Source: Hassallia byssoidea VB512170
GTDB taxonomy: Bacteria; Cyanobacteriota; Cyanobacteriia; Cyanobacteriales; Nostocaceae
Assembly (NCBI RefSeq): GCF_000817785.2
Contig: NZ_JTCM02000008.1
Coordinates: 1-64,000, forward strand
DNA length: 64,000 nucleotides
Direction: 5' to 3'
The translations under genes and the position numbers were made by a program. Positions 52,501 through 60,401 of this stretch are shown here, piece after piece (positions within the stretch are counted from its first letter, which is position 1; the number at the start of each line of letters is the position of its first letter). The notes below the pieces were generated by a model. It saw only the letters and a program-made list of their open reading frames with translations, ran no database searches and was not told where the DNA came from.

Positions 52501-55500
52501 GATTGGAATCTTTTAAGGGTAGAAGATGAGTATGTAGCCGCTCGCAATCGAGATGAAGAAAGTTTGTGTGCGATCGTTGCAGATGTGCTTGGTTTGGAAA
52601 GAGTGGGAATCGATGATAATTTCTTTGATATTGGTGGTGATTCGATTCTCGCTTTGCAAGTAATCGCCAAAGCGAAAAAGGCAGGTTTTGCGATTTCCGG
52701 CAGAGAATTGTATGAATTTGCAACCGTTCGTCAGTTAGCGACTAAGAAAGCACCTCAAGTCGGTTTGATTAGTCATAATATTCCGGAACCCCACCCCCTT
52801 TCGGCTTACGCCAAAAGTCCCCTCCCCGCAAGCGGGGAGGGGATAGGGGTGGGGTGCTTGACCGTGGATAATATAACTAATTATCCGGACTTGCTGTCAG
52901 AAAGCGAACGCCTACTTTTACCAAAAGATGCAGAAAACGCTTATCCGCTGTCGAGTTTACAAGCGGGAATGCTCTATCACAGTGAGATGCATCCCGACTC
53001 AGCTATTTTCCACCAAATTTTCACCTTTGATTTACGTCTTCCTTATTCGGAAGAGTCTTGGAAAAAGGCGATCGCCGATATAATTCTTGCTCATCCAGTA
53101 TTGCGGACTTCTTTTCACTGGACGGGATACAGCACTCCAATCCAAATCGTTCACCGCGAAGTTGAATTACCTTTAACAATTTGCGATCTGCGTACTGCTG
53201 TTGATGCACGTCACAAAGTTGAGGAATGGATTTCATCAGAAAAAACCAAATCCTTTAATGTTTCCCAAGCTCCTTTATTCCGCTTTCAAATTCACAGACT
53301 CGAAGAAAACCACCTCAGCTTCAGCTTCAGTTTTCACCACGTTATTCTCGATGGTTGGAGCGTTGCAACGTTGCTAACTCAATTATTGCAACGTTATATC
53401 TATTATATAGATGCAAAATCAATTCCACCGCTAACGGTGCCGGCGATTCCTTACAGTGACTTTATCGCTCAAGAACAAAGCGCGATCGCCAACCAGCAGA
53501 TGCGCGAATTTTGGCAAAAACATCTCAGCAACTTAGAAGTTAGCATTCTCCCGCGTCTAAAGCAAGTTAGTCAGAACAATTCTAAACGTCAGTTGCAACG
53601 AAGTACGTTTGCCATTAACGAACAAATAGCCAATCCCATACGCACACTTGCCAAAAGTGCCGGAGTTCCTCTGAAAACAGCACTTTTAGCCGTTCATCTC
53701 CGCGTTCTTGCCTTTTTAACTGGACAAAATGAAGTCGTTACTGGTAACGTCATAAATGCACGTCCGGAAATTGAGGACAGTCAAAATCTCTTAGGTTTAT
53801 TCGTCAACACGGTGCCGTTTCGCATCAAGTTGACATCGGGCAGTTGGTTGGATTTTATACAAGCCGGTTTTCGCGCCGAACGGGAAATCATACCTTATCG
53901 GAATTTTCCGCTGTTTGAAATGCAACGCTTGACTGAAAAGCGTACTTTGTTTGATGTCGCATTTAACTACGTCCATTTTCACGTTTATGAGGGGTTGCTG
54001 AATTTACCTCAAGTTGAAGTTTTAAACGTTGATATTTTTGAAGAGACTGATTTCTCCTTTCTTGTTGAATTTTGTTTGATGCCAGGTAGTTCTGCTTTGC
54101 AATTGAACTTGGTGTATGACGTGCAGCAATTTGATGAAGCACAAGTTGAGCAATATGGCAAGTATTATCAAACAGCGCTTAGGGAGCTTGCGACGAACCC
54201 GGAATTATTAGCTAGGCGATCGCTCATTTCGCCGGAAGAACGGCACAGCTTGCTGCAAGCTGACAATTTCAAAGCAAGCTATGTATCTGATGAAACTTTA
54301 GTTTCCGCATTTACCGATGCGGCGAAACAACATGCATCTCATACTGCCGTCACCTTTGAAGAAACTAACTTAACCTTTGCCGAATTAGAAATCCGTTCCA
54401 ATCGTTTAGCACATTATTTGAAAAGCAAAGGTGTTTGTCCAGAAATGTTAGTGGGGCTTTGTTTGGAACGTTCCGAACAATTAGCGATCGCTATCTTGGC
54501 AATTTTGAAAGCAGGTGGCGCTTATGTTCCCATTGATACCAGTTATCCGAGTTCGCGCATTGATTATCTACTCCAAGATAGTGGAATCTCTCTGCTAGTA
54601 ACTCAGCGTTCAGTCGTATCGCAGATTTCCGCCGGGGAAAGCGAGGCAGCGCGTTGCGGTGAGGGGGTCGCAGTCTTGGCGGTTCCCGTCGATTGCGAAC
54701 CCCCGAACCCGAAGGGAGGTCACGAACGTTGTAGCGACTGCCGTGTTGAAATAGTCGTTTTAGAAGATATTGCAGTTCAACTAGAAAATCAAAGCTCAGA
54801 GTCAGTAGCAGTCAAAATATTACCAGACCATCCCGCTTATGTAATTTATACCAGTGGTTCCACAGGCAAACCCAAAGGCTGTATCGTCACTCATGCCAAC
54901 GTCATCCGCTTGCTGAAAGCAACCGAACCCTGGTTTAAATTTAACAGCAACGATGTTTGGACATTGTTTCATTCCTACGCATTCGATTTTTCCGTTTGGG
55001 AACTGTGGGGAGCTTTGCTTTATGGTGGTAAAGTAGTTGTGGTTCCTTATTGGACAACTCGTTCCCCAAAAGACTTTTTCCAGCTGCTTCAGTCTGAGAA
55101 AGTCACAGTCTTAAATCAAACTCCCTCAGCATTCAAACAGCTTGTACAAACATCTGCAAAGAATGTAGATTTAGCTTTACGCTACATTATTTTTGGTGGA
55201 GAAGCACTAGAACTGCAAAGTCTGCAACCTTGGTTTGAGCTATATGGCGATGAAAAACCGAGATTGATTAACATGTACGGCATCACAGAAACTACCGTTC
55301 ACGTCACTTATAGAGAAATCACCCAAGCAGATGCGATCGCAAATCAAGGTAGCGTTATCGGTCAACCGATTCCCGATTTAAGTTTTTACATCTTAGATGA
55401 AAACCTGGAACCATCCCCTATAGGAGTTGCCGGTGAAGTCTATATTGCCGGTGCAGGAGTGACGCGGGGTTATCTCCATCATCCTCGCTTAAGTGCAGAG

Positions 55501-56280
55501 CGCTTTATTCCCAATCCCTTCGCTTTTGTTCCGGGTAGTCGTCTTTATCGCACAGGCGATTTGGCTCGTCGTCTACCAAATGGCGAACTCGAATATCTTG
55601 GACGCGCAGACCAGCAAATTAAAATACGCGGTTTTCGCATTGAACCTGGGGAAATTGCAGCCGTACTCAGCACTCACCCCCAAATCAAAGAAGCATTCGT
55701 CACAGTTCGCACAGCGAATGCAGATAATCGGATTGTAGCCTATTTTGTATCTGATGCCGAAGATGACTTGAAAACAGTATTGCGATCATTTTTAACAAGC
55801 AAACTGCCGGATTATATGATTCCTGCTGCCTTTATGCCCATAGAAGCAATACCGCTGACAGTTAACGGAAAAATTGACCAAACAGCCTTACCAGCACCAG
55901 ATTGGGGACAGACGAGTAAACCTTACATCGCACCCCGAAATGACCAAGAAGCAACAATCTGTTCGTTGATGGCTTCATTATTAAAATTAGAACGAGTAGG
56001 TATTACCGACGACTTCTTTGAAATTGGCGGAAATTCTCTATTAGTAACACAATTAGTCATCCGTTTGCGAGAAACCTATAAAACCGAGCTTCCCTTACCT
56101 CAGTTTTTCTCTCATCGCACCCCAGAACAACTAGCTCATTTGCTGTCAACCTCGCCATCTCTGCAATCAAACGCAGACATACCCAAAGCCGGACGCAAAC
56201 GCCGTTCCGTCAACTTAAGCGATGACGGTATATTAGTTTCCACCTCCACTGAGAATAGCTTAAAAGACCTTCAAAACTAA
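49561..56280 (+). CDS. NRPS, starting: C-A(Thr)-PCP / C-A(Thr)-PCP
   Basis: 2239 aa, GTG start; the N-terminus [17 protein letters not shown] is a normal C-domain opening, and GGGA lies upstream. C1 (HHTITDG, about 137-143) at the very start of the first module should acylate Thr-1 with a fatty acyl group. A1 code DFWNIGMVH = Thr (about 679). PCP1 IGGDSI about 1025. C2 ([21 protein letters not shown] about 1260). A2 code DFWNIGMVH = Thr (about 1807). PCP2 IGGNSL about 2157. There is no E or TE; the chain passes to 23884-33108. C2 is the same subtype as C2 of 12695-23719 (both share FNxVHFHVYxGLL). Repeat inserts lie at 51273-51311, 52789-52854 and 54640-54760. It is followed by an MbtH-like gene 22 bp downstream. 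Confidence 0.93.
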   Translation: MNTKFPLSINQREIYIDQMMWTEGSHLNIGATVTVQGAFDIEIFNYAINKVIRCYPGLRTRIYELEGKPLQTIAPHQDEKVTLVDFSSYEDREERAQEYIKNQFATPFSFGENAPLTAFKLIRVAVEKHIIFGKYHHTITDGWGTAIFFREMIGNYNQIIKNGADTQTERNFALIDYLQDESAYLESRNFQSDRSYWTKRLHQVSTKLFPLIKHQQLLGNRKAIYISRDKYNRVNALCQEVQSNAFHFILSIIIIYLAKRYNKSDLVIGLSLLNRNKKSFKDEIGLFVSTIPFRVEITGNETVQELLDKIRSLLRQDYRHQRFTLAEMKRIANFQPGSKEHLFEVYLSYEKHDYNECFADTKTNCVPLYSGQQKIPLIVYVREYEAQSDIKIDFDYNLSYFDSETAEQIVTNFQKLFDEASEMETSISSLSLLSARESERIIEKASITTANETLISAFESSVSKYSENPAVQFKNITLTYAELQAKANRLAHYLLKLGVKPGTRVGMCLERSENTVVAILGILKAGAAYVPLDPNYPSERIELILQDSGISVLIAEESVLVSLCEKNTYLINRRDAGYAEEEKGKIRESFTGISQLTSQVAAFTLESIESELAKQPDTSLEISVKPEFPAYIIYTSGSTGTPKGCIVTHANVIRLMRSTEAWFNFNEKDIWTLFHSFAFDFSVWELWGAIFYGGKVIIVPFWLSRSPEAFREFLTTEKVTVLNQTPSAFYQLIRADEASVGKLSLQYVIFGGEALDLQSLRFWLEKYGDKTPRLINMYGITETTVHVTYRPISLSDLTGNASVIGTTIPDLTIYLLDEKLKLVPDGLPGEIYIAGAGVTHGYLNRPALTAERFVPNPFDSGRLYRSGDLGRRLPNGDLEYLGRVDRQVKIRGFRMELGEIQTALTSHSQVREALIVTDEWLEEKRLVAYYVPGSNLTANELRQHLKTKLPDYMIPSAYVSLDAFPLTVHGKIDVRLLPTADWNLLRVEDEYVAARNRDEESLCAIVADVLGLERVGIDDNFFDIGGDSILALQVIAKAKKAGFAISGRELYEFATVRQLATKKAPQVGLISHNIPEPHPLSAYAKSPLPASGEGIGVGCLTVDNITNYPDLLSESERLLLPKDAENAYPLSSLQAGMLYHSEMHPDSAIFHQIFTFDLRLPYSEESWKKAIADIILAHPVLRTSFHWTGYSTPIQIVHREVELPLTICDLRTAVDARHKVEEWISSEKTKSFNVSQAPLFRFQIHRLEENHLSFSFSFHHVILDGWSVATLLTQLLQRYIYYIDAKSIPPLTVPAIPYSDFIAQEQSAIANQQMREFWQKHLSNLEVSILPRLKQVSQNNSKRQLQRSTFAINEQIANPIRTLAKSAGVPLKTALLAVHLRVLAFLTGQNEVVTGNVINARPEIEDSQNLLGLFVNTVPFRIKLTSGSWLDFIQAGFRAEREIIPYRNFPLFEMQRLTEKRTLFDVAFNYVHFHVYEGLLNLPQVEVLNVDIFEETDFSFLVEFCLMPGSSALQLNLVYDVQQFDEAQVEQYGKYYQTALRELATNPELLARRSLISPEERHSLLQADNFKASYVSDETLVSAFTDAAKQHASHTAVTFEETNLTFAELEIRSNRLAHYLKSKGVCPEMLVGLCLERSEQLAIAILAILKAGGAYVPIDTSYPSSRIDYLLQDSGISLLVTQRSVVSQISAGESEAARCGEGVAVLAVPVDCEPPNPKGGHERCSDCRVEIVVLEDIAVQLENQSSESVAVKILPDHPAYVIYTSGSTGKPKGCIVTHANVIRLLKATEPWFKFNSNDVWTLFHSYAFDFSVWELWGALLYGGKVVVVPYWTTRSPKDFFQLLQSEKVTVLNQTPSAFKQLVQTSAKNVDLALRYIIFGGEALELQSLQPWFELYGDEKPRLINMYGITETTVHVTYREITQADAIANQGSVIGQPIPDLSFYILDENLEPSPIGVAGEVYIAGAGVTRGYLHHPRLSAERFIPNPFAFVPGSRLYRTGDLARRLPNGELEYLGRADQQIKIRGFRIEPGEIAAVLSTHPQIKEAFVTVRTANADNRIVAYFVSDAEDDLKTVLRSFLTSKLPDYMIPAAFMPIEAIPLTVNGKIDQTALPAPDWGQTSKPYIAPRNDQEATICSLMASLLKLERVGITDDFFEIGGNSLLVTQLVIRLRETYKTELPLPQFFSHRTPEQLAHLLSTSPSLQSNADIPKAGRKRRSVNLSDDGILVSTSTENSLKDLQN
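51273..51311. repeat. CGCAGAG-type repeat in frame in NRPS A1 (Thr)
   Basis: AACCGCAGAGACGCAGGGTA followed by CGCAGAGGAAGAGAAG. Same family as 23747-23863 and 30845-30957. It codes for [13 protein letters not shown] in a variable loop before the TSGSTG core. Confidence 0.8.
52789..52854. repeat. Strong hairpin repeat in frame in PCP1-C2 linker
   Basis: CCCCACCCC (52789-52797) pairs with GGGGTGGGG (52846-52854), and inside is the hairpin CCCCTCCCCGC / GCGGGGAGGGG (52819-52842). It codes for a Pro/Ser/Gly-rich linker. On RNA it would form a very stable stem inside the message. Confidence 0.85.
54640..54760. repeat. GC-rich repeat block in frame in NRPS A2 (Thr)
   Basis: About 120 bp (CAGCGCGTTGCGGTGAGGGG, GGCGGTTCCCGTCGATTGCG, CCCGAACCCGAAGGGAGGTC) codes for about 40 extra residues with an unusual Cys/Pro/Gly-rich make-up between the A2 start and [13 protein letters not shown]. 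The other Thr A domains lack it. Confidence 0.8.
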
Positions 56281-56302
56281 AATCAAGGAGCTAAAAAAAA
56301 CC

Positions 56303-56524
56303 ATGAATAACAACGAACAAAACGACGATACCATCTATCTTGTAGTAGTCAATCATGAAGAACAATATTCAATTTGGGCTAAATGGAAAAAAGAACTGCC
56401 ATTAGGATGGAAAGCTGTAGGCAAAGAAGGCACAAAAGATGAATGTTTAGCCTACATCGAAGAAGTGTGGACTGATATGCGTCCGTTAAGTTTGCGTCAA
56501 GCTATGCAAGAAACTTCAACTTGA
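56303..56524 (+). CDS. MbtH-like NRPS accessory protein
   Basis: 73 aa, normal for the family. Core motifs NHEEQYSIW and DMRPLSLR are present; the family's usual SLWP appears as SIWAKWK, and one of the conserved tryptophans is kept in PLGWKAVG and EVWTDMRP. MbtH proteins bind A domains and are often needed for their folding and activity. It is translated from the same message as the starting NRPS, with AGGAG upstream, and very likely serves the Thr and Tyr A domains of this cluster. Confidence 0.95.
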   Translation: MNNNEQNDDTIYLVVVNHEEQYSIWAKWKKELPLGWKAVGKEGTKDECLAYIEEVWTDMRPLSLRQAMQETST

Positions 56525-56532
56525 ATAATTAC

Positions 56533-56578
56533 GTAGTAAGCACTTCAGTGCTTTATTGAGCGCTGAAGCGCTCACTAC
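56533..56578. repeat. Inverted repeat between MbtH and GT32 genes
   Basis: GTAGTAAGCACTTCAGTGCT and AGCGCTGAAGCGCTCACTAC form two short stems within one longer imperfect palindrome. There is no T-run, so it is better read as an interspersed repeat than a classical terminator. The hairpins at 49385-49419 share the GTAGTGAGCG element. Confidence 0.65.
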
Positions 56579-56589
56579 AATTTAAATTT

Positions 56590-57339
56590 ATGAGCAAAAT
56601 TCCAAAGATAATCCATCAGATTTTTTTTCTCGGAGAAGCAGCGGTACCTGAAAACTATCAGCGTTATCACCAAACCGTTTTGAAGCATCATCCGAATTGG
56701 GAACACCGATTTTGGGATGAAGCACAATGCCATAAATTTATGGAAGAGAATTATTCCTGGTTTCTACCAGTATATGATTCTTATCCTCATAAAATTCAGC
56801 GTTGCGATGCCATACGCTATTTCATCCTCCATCATTATGGGGGATTTTATATTGATATGGATATTGAATGCCTCAAACCAATTGACGATTTGCTAGAAGA
56901 TTTTGAAATTGTTCTCTCAAAACTGGTTTGCTTCAGCAATGCGATTATGGGTAGTATTCCCGGACACCCTCTTTGGCTAAATGTGTTTGATGAATTAATA
57001 AAACGTAAAGATAATCCAGCCGAAAACACAAATAACTTTTTTAAGAATAGTATGCCTTATTATGTGGGCTACAGTACTGGTCCAATTTTATTGAATGATT
57101 GCGTAGTGGCAGGTCAATTTCACGAAAGCAATACAGTTCGTGTTTGTCCGGGATACATTTTTGAACCGGGTGCGCCAATGGAAATTAACGGTAAAATTTT
57201 CAAAGGTAAGCTAACGTCAGAGTCTTATACCATACACCACATGACCACATCTTGGCTTCCTGCTCACCACCAGATAACCAGAGTTATATTCGATATTTTT
57301 TTACAACCCTACTGGATGTTTCGCTCTTTACGTTCGTAG
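56590..57339 (+). CDS. GT32-type glycosyltransferase (OCH1/capsular sugar-transferase-like)
   Basis: 249 aa. The N-terminus KIPKIIHQIFFLG and the block RCDAIRYFILHHYGGFYIDM with the DxD metal/nucleotide motif DMDIE (about residues 95-99) are the hallmark of the Gly_transf_sug / GT32 family. Its members use UDP- or GDP-sugars, mannose among them, in the cytosol or at the membrane. It is downstream of NRPS and MbtH on the plus strand, 65 bp after MbtH, and is probably in the same operon. It is a good candidate for one of the sugars on the lipopeptide. The exact sugar is not readable from sequence. Confidence 0.88.
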   Translation: MSKIPKIIHQIFFLGEAAVPENYQRYHQTVLKHHPNWEHRFWDEAQCHKFMEENYSWFLPVYDSYPHKIQRCDAIRYFILHHYGGFYIDMDIECLKPIDDLLEDFEIVLSKLVCFSNAIMGSIPGHPLWLNVFDELIKRKDNPAENTNNFFKNSMPYYVGYSTGPILLNDCVVAGQFHESNTVRVCPGYIFEPGAPMEINGKIFKGKLTSESYTIHHMTTSWLPAHHQITRVIFDIFLQPYWMFRSLRS

Positions 57340-57673
57340 AGGATACATGTTAAAGGAAGAAGGGAAAAGGGTTTTTTTAAGTAGTCCAGTAGGGTGTGTT
57401 ATGCCGTAGGCTAACGCACCAAAACATAATCGATGGTGCGATCTTACGTTCCGTCTAACACACCCTACAAATACTAAAAGATATAAATTAAGGTATAAAT
57501 TTTAGTAATTTTTTCTATTAGGTTATGTTGCTAGTTTGATGTAAGTTATCAACTTGTGTTTAGAGATACTCAACAAGTCTCTATGAAGCAAATATGTAGC
57601 AATCTAAAAAGCTCATAGCTAACAGAAGTTTTTGACTTCGCAGTTATCGTCAAAGAAGCGATAAACATCAACT
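57340..57673. other. Intergenic region with a MITE-like inverted repeat
   Basis: 334 bp with no gene. An 80-bp element at 57389-57468 has perfect 13-bp ends, GTAGGGTGTGTTA and TAACACACCCTAC, and an internal second pair (ACGCACC / GGTGCG). Such GTAGGGTGNGTTA elements are common non-autonomous repeats in cyanobacteria. The rest is AT-rich. Confidence 0.75.
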
Positions 57674-57817
57674 ATGAAACGTGAAACCCTAGCAGAATTA
57701 GTTGCTCGTACTGTAATTGAGTTTGAGAAACGCGAGGCACTGCTACAAAAACAACAAGAGTCGGTACAACAGCAACAACAGGACAAACCTAAACCCCGCA
57801 AGTCCAAAGCTGCCTAG
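57674..57817 (+). CDS. Small ORF, 47 aa, tail-to-tail with the recombinase
   Basis: ATG at 57674, TAG at 57815-57817. The peptide starts MKRETLAELVARTVIEFEKR, predicted as one amphipathic helix, then a Gln-rich run and a basic Lys/Arg/Pro tail. The stop lies one base from the recombinase stop on the opposite strand. No family recognised. Size and charge would fit a small DNA-binding or accessory factor such as an excision helper, but that is a guess from position. Only a weak purine-rich stretch is upstream. Confidence 0.45.
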   Translation: MKRETLAELVARTVIEFEKREALLQKQQESVQQQQQDKPKPRKSKAA

Positions 57818-57818
57818 C

Positions 57819-59372
57819 CTAATATAAATGCAGCAATTTGACCGCAGTAACTTTGTTGCCATCTACCGTTATTTTTTTTATGCACCCTTTAAGTAAAGCT
57901 TGTTTATCTTGCGGTTCTAAACTTTGCCAATACCTCTGATTTGAAAATGCGACAACAATCCGTTCTTTGGCAATTAGGTATTGTTTAGAAGTGTCGCTTG
58001 TGGTAGCGATCGCATCTGCAATCTGCTTTAAAATATCTTCCTTCGCTTTTTCAATCGCTGGATTTGATGGTAAAGCATCGAGGGTATTCAAAGATGCCCG
58101 CAGAATCTTAACTTCTGCGGGTTCTTCTGTCACTTGAACTTCTTGCTCTACTAGTGCTGCTAACCTTTCAGCTTCTCGTACCAGCCATTCGATAACTTGC
58201 TTTTCTAGTTCATCATTAGAAATCATCCGCTTGTTCTGGCAAGCTCCAGTCCGGTAAAAACTGCATTGGTAATGATGGCGAATTAGTCCGGTACGTTTTA
58301 CCAACTTTTTTGATTGGCGACTGTAAGCAGCTCCACAATGAGCGCATTTAACTAGGTTAGCAAATACGTTGGTGTATTTTTGTTCGTTTGCCCAGCGATT
58401 ATTGCGATTTTCTCGAATCATCGTTTTTACCCGCTCGTGTTCCTCACGGGTAATAATAATTTCATCGTGAGTTTCCCAGGCAACCTCCCACTCATCAAAG
58501 GGCTTGCGATGCCCTCCGCTGTACTGGACTGTATCATATGCCGTTCCCCCTGCATAGATGGGATTCACCAACTGCGATCGCAAACCAGAAACTGACCATT
58601 TCAATCCGGTGTGCGGATAACGCAGATTTAGTCCAGAACCACGAGTTTTATTAATATTTTCAATCGCTATTTCTTCTACTCCAAGTACATTATTTCTGTT
58701 ATATTTTGATTTTGAAACTGCCTGAGCCTGAATTCCAAAAATATCATGCAATTGTCTGACTGTCTCTGACACTGTACCCACACTAAAAAAAATATCAAAC
58801 ACAAATCGCGCCAATTGCGAAACATTCATTTCTGACTTATTCGCAATTAAGCAAACGCACGGACGGTTATCTTTGACGTACTTCTGTCCATCTGTTATAT
58901 ACCCCAATGGTGCGTTCCAGTGCGGCTTTTTATTCACCTTGCGAGTTTCGCGTTCCTTTTTTACCCGCATCGCTAACATTTTCACCTCATACTTCGCTGC
59001 TGCTAACCGCACATCAATTGTTAGTTCTCCACCAATACTCGACATCTCAAACGGCTCATCAATTGCTGTCGGTTGAATACCCTTTTTCTTTAAAGCATCC
59101 ATCAACCGATAAAACATTATTGATGACGACGTTAAACGGTCGATGCGGATAAATAACAACTTTGAGACTTTACCAAATGCGTTAGCGTCCACATCCGAAA
59201 TCAACTGCAAAAGACCTTTGCGCTTATCACTAGTACGACTCTCGACATCGTAATATATTTTCGTGGCTCCAGCACTCCGCAAACGGCGCATCTGTTTAAT
59301 TAACGCCCCTTCATCCTCCGCTTGTTCTTCAGTCGATACCCTCGCATAAGCCCAAACTTCCATATACCGCAC
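57819..59372 (-). CDS. Large serine recombinase (XisF-like), nifK element excisionase
   Basis: 517 aa, close to the size of XisF of the fdxN element. The N-terminal resolvase domain has the catalytic serine in AYARVSTEEQ (Ser-13, or Ser-10 if translation starts at Met-4) and FIRIDRLTSS, a family block with conserved arginine. The recombinase domain follows (WNAPLGYITDG; NPIYAGGTAYD), then a zinc ribbon (CAHCGAAYS ... CSFYRTGACQNK) and a coiled-coil region, all typical of large serine recombinases. It lies at the inner edge of the element and is read inward from the nifK junction. It should recombine the element's ends to restore nifK. Whether an accessory protein sets direction (XisH/XisI in the fdxN system) is unknown; none is recognised here. 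Confidence 0.9.
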   Translation of the reverse strand: MRYMEVWAYARVSTEEQAEDEGALIKQMRRLRSAGATKIYYDVESRTSDKRKGLLQLISDVDANAFGKVSKLLFIRIDRLTSSSIMFYRLMDALKKKGIQPTAIDEPFEMSSIGGELTIDVRLAAAKYEVKMLAMRVKKERETRKVNKKPHWNAPLGYITDGQKYVKDNRPCVCLIANKSEMNVSQLARFVFDIFFSVGTVSETVRQLHDIFGIQAQAVSKSKYNRNNVLGVEEIAIENINKTRGSGLNLRYPHTGLKWSVSGLRSQLVNPIYAGGTAYDTVQYSGGHRKPFDEWEVAWETHDEIIITREEHERVKTMIRENRNNRWANEQKYTNVFANLVKCAHCGAAYSRQSKKLVKRTGLIRHHYQCSFYRTGACQNKRMISNDELEKQVIEWLVREAERLAALVEQEVQVTEEPAEVKILRASLNTLDALPSNPAIEKAKEDILKQIADAIATTSDTSKQYLIAKERIVVAFSNQRYWQSLEPQDKQALLKGCIKKITVDGNKVTAVKLLHLY

Positions 59373-59416
59373 CTCACAGCAATATATAGATTTTACCTGA
59401 TAGTGAGCGCATTGGT
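59373..59416. other. Candidate right attachment site (element / nifK junction)
   Basis: 44 bp between the recombinase start and the point where NifK homology resumes. The nifK frame runs back to a TAG at 59387-59389 through codons with no similarity to the DLWHF-type residues expected there. The crossover is probably near ATTGGTTCTTTGCTG (59411-59425). The identical core should be found in the nifK 5' part outside the window. Confidence 0.5.
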
Positions 59417-59674
59417 TCTTTGCTGTTCACCGAACCCGTAGACTTGCTCATCGGTAACTCCTACGGTAAGTACCTGTGGCGCGATTGCAAAGTTCCCCTG
59501 GTTCGTATCGGCTATCCAATTATGGATCGTCACCACATGCACCGTTACGCCACCGTTGGTTATCAAGGCATCATCAACTTGCTCAACTGGGTTGTTAACA
59601 CCGTGTTCGAGGACATCGATCACAACACCAACATTCCTTCCAAGACCGATATTTCTTACGACTTAATTCGTTAG
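59417..59674 (+). CDS. nifK: nitrogenase MoFe protein beta subunit, 3' fragment (interrupted gene)
   Basis: The last 85 codons of nifK, from SLLFTEPVD through GNSYGKYLWRD, RIGYPIMDRHHMHRY and the C-terminus KTDISYDLIR. NifK is normally about 510 residues, so roughly five sixths is missing here. No credible start lies between the in-frame TAG at 59387 and this sequence, so the fragment cannot make NifK by itself; excision of the element would rejoin it to the 5' part. NifK pairs with NifD to form the MoFe protein and shares the P-cluster. Conservation is high and no stop or frameshift occurs, which argues against decay. The rest of the nif operon follows in order. Confidence 0.92.
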   Translation, partial: SLLFTEPVDLLIGNSYGKYLWRDCKVPLVRIGYPIMDRHHMHRYATVGYQGIINLLNWVVNTVFEDIDHNTNIPSKTDISYDLIR

Positions 59675-59714
59675 AAATTTCATCTTCGCGTGCCACAAAA
59701 GGAAAAGGAGTAAG

Positions 59715-59830
59715 GTGACTGGGTAGTGGGTAGTGGGTAGTGGTTAGTAGTTAGTAGTTAGTGGTTATTAGTACTGTTTTCCAACTAACAACGCTCCAAC
59801 TAACAACTCCCATTACCCAATCCCTAGTAC
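59715..59830. repeat. STRR tract between nifK and the small nif ORF
   Basis: Tandem GGGTAGT, AGTTAGT units followed by an inverted counterpart CCAACTAACAAC and CCCATTACCC. It could form a long imperfect hairpin and may affect mRNA processing between nifK and nifE. Confidence 0.75.
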
Positions 59831-59874
59831 CGATTTTTCCTTTTTCCTTTTAGCTGTTTCTTGAGGTTTCTATT

Positions 59875-60225
59875 ATGAAATCTATAACTCCCGCTCACGA
59901 ACACAATCACACTCACGCTCATCCCCACCCTAATTTACGTCCACCCAAATATAAGAAACCCGGCTCATTTGATATTCTATCTCCTTTGCGCCGGATGGTG
60001 GATAACGCTCAAATTAAAAATGCTCGCATCGCTCATCTAATCTGCACAATCATTCCTTGCTGTTGCCCATTTGAGCGAAGCATAAACTTATTTGGACGGA
60101 CTTTACACATCCCCCCAATGTGCAAACTTAATCCTTTATACGATGAGTTTGTCGGATTGCGTTTCCGTGCCTTAGCTTATCTTACTGATGTATGTGGCGA
60201 AGATGTCACAAAATATATTTGTTAA
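59875..60225 (+). CDS. Mo-dependent nitrogenase C-terminal-like protein
   Basis: 116 aa. The C-terminal part ICTIIPCCCPFERSI, FGRTLHIPPMCKLNPLYDEF and GLRFRALAYLTDVCGEDVTK matches the small cyanobacterial family named Mo-dependent nitrogenase C-terminus, which sits between nifK and nifE in many heterocystous strains. The exact function is not known. The first 20 residues are His-rich (HEHNHTHAHPHP), which could bind metal ions. Five cysteines are near or in the core. GAGG eight bases upstream supports the start. It is in the nif operon order expected. Confidence 0.85.
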   Translation: MKSITPAHEHNHTHAHPHPNLRPPKYKKPGSFDILSPLRRMVDNAQIKNARIAHLICTIIPCCCPFERSINLFGRTLHIPPMCKLNPLYDEFVGLRFRALAYLTDVCGEDVTKYIC

Positions 60226-60239
60226 TAGTTAGTGGATAG

Positions 60240-60345
60240 TGGGAATTTGAAGAGGGGAAAGGGGAAAGGGGAAAGGCGAAGAATTATTACCAATGCCCAA
60301 TGCCCAGTGCCCAATGCCCAGTGCCCAATGCCCACTAACAAACAA
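60240..60345. repeat. STRR tract upstream of nifE
   Basis: GGGGAAA repeats followed by alternating CCAATGCCCAGTGCC units and a CACTAACAAACAACAACGC segment. It occupies most of the gap before nifE. Confidence 0.85.
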
Positions 60346-60401
60346 CAACGCTCCACCCAACAATTAACTACTTACAACTTCCATCCAGCGCGAGGAATGA
60401 A

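Larger units (their letters stand above)
1..59416. mobile_element. nifK-interrupting excision element (right-hand part; left end outside window)
   Basis: Everything left of the nifK 3' fragment appears to belong to a DNA element inserted in nifK. Seen: nifK coding sequence resumes abruptly at about 59417, a large serine recombinase starts 45 bp away pointing into the element, and the remaining five sixths of nifK occur nowhere on either strand of the window. Known: heterocystous cyanobacteria carry elements in nif, hup and fdxN genes that are removed by element-encoded site-specific recombinases (XisA, XisC, XisF types) during heterocyst development. Inferred: the element runs beyond position 1 and carries the NRPS cluster as cargo. 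The left boundary, the nifK 5' part and the partner att site cannot be seen. A later rearrangement separating the nifK halves is an alternative. Confidence 0.7.

Noticed and set aside
56533-56578. Rho-independent terminator after the MbtH gene
   Set aside because: There is a stem but no T-run, and a co-directional gene follows closely; it resembles other dispersed repeats.
59417-59674. nifK fragment as a simple pseudogene
   Set aside because: It has no lesions, is in the normal operon position with intact nifE, nifN and nifX, and is bordered by a recombinase, so an interrupted functional gene fits better.
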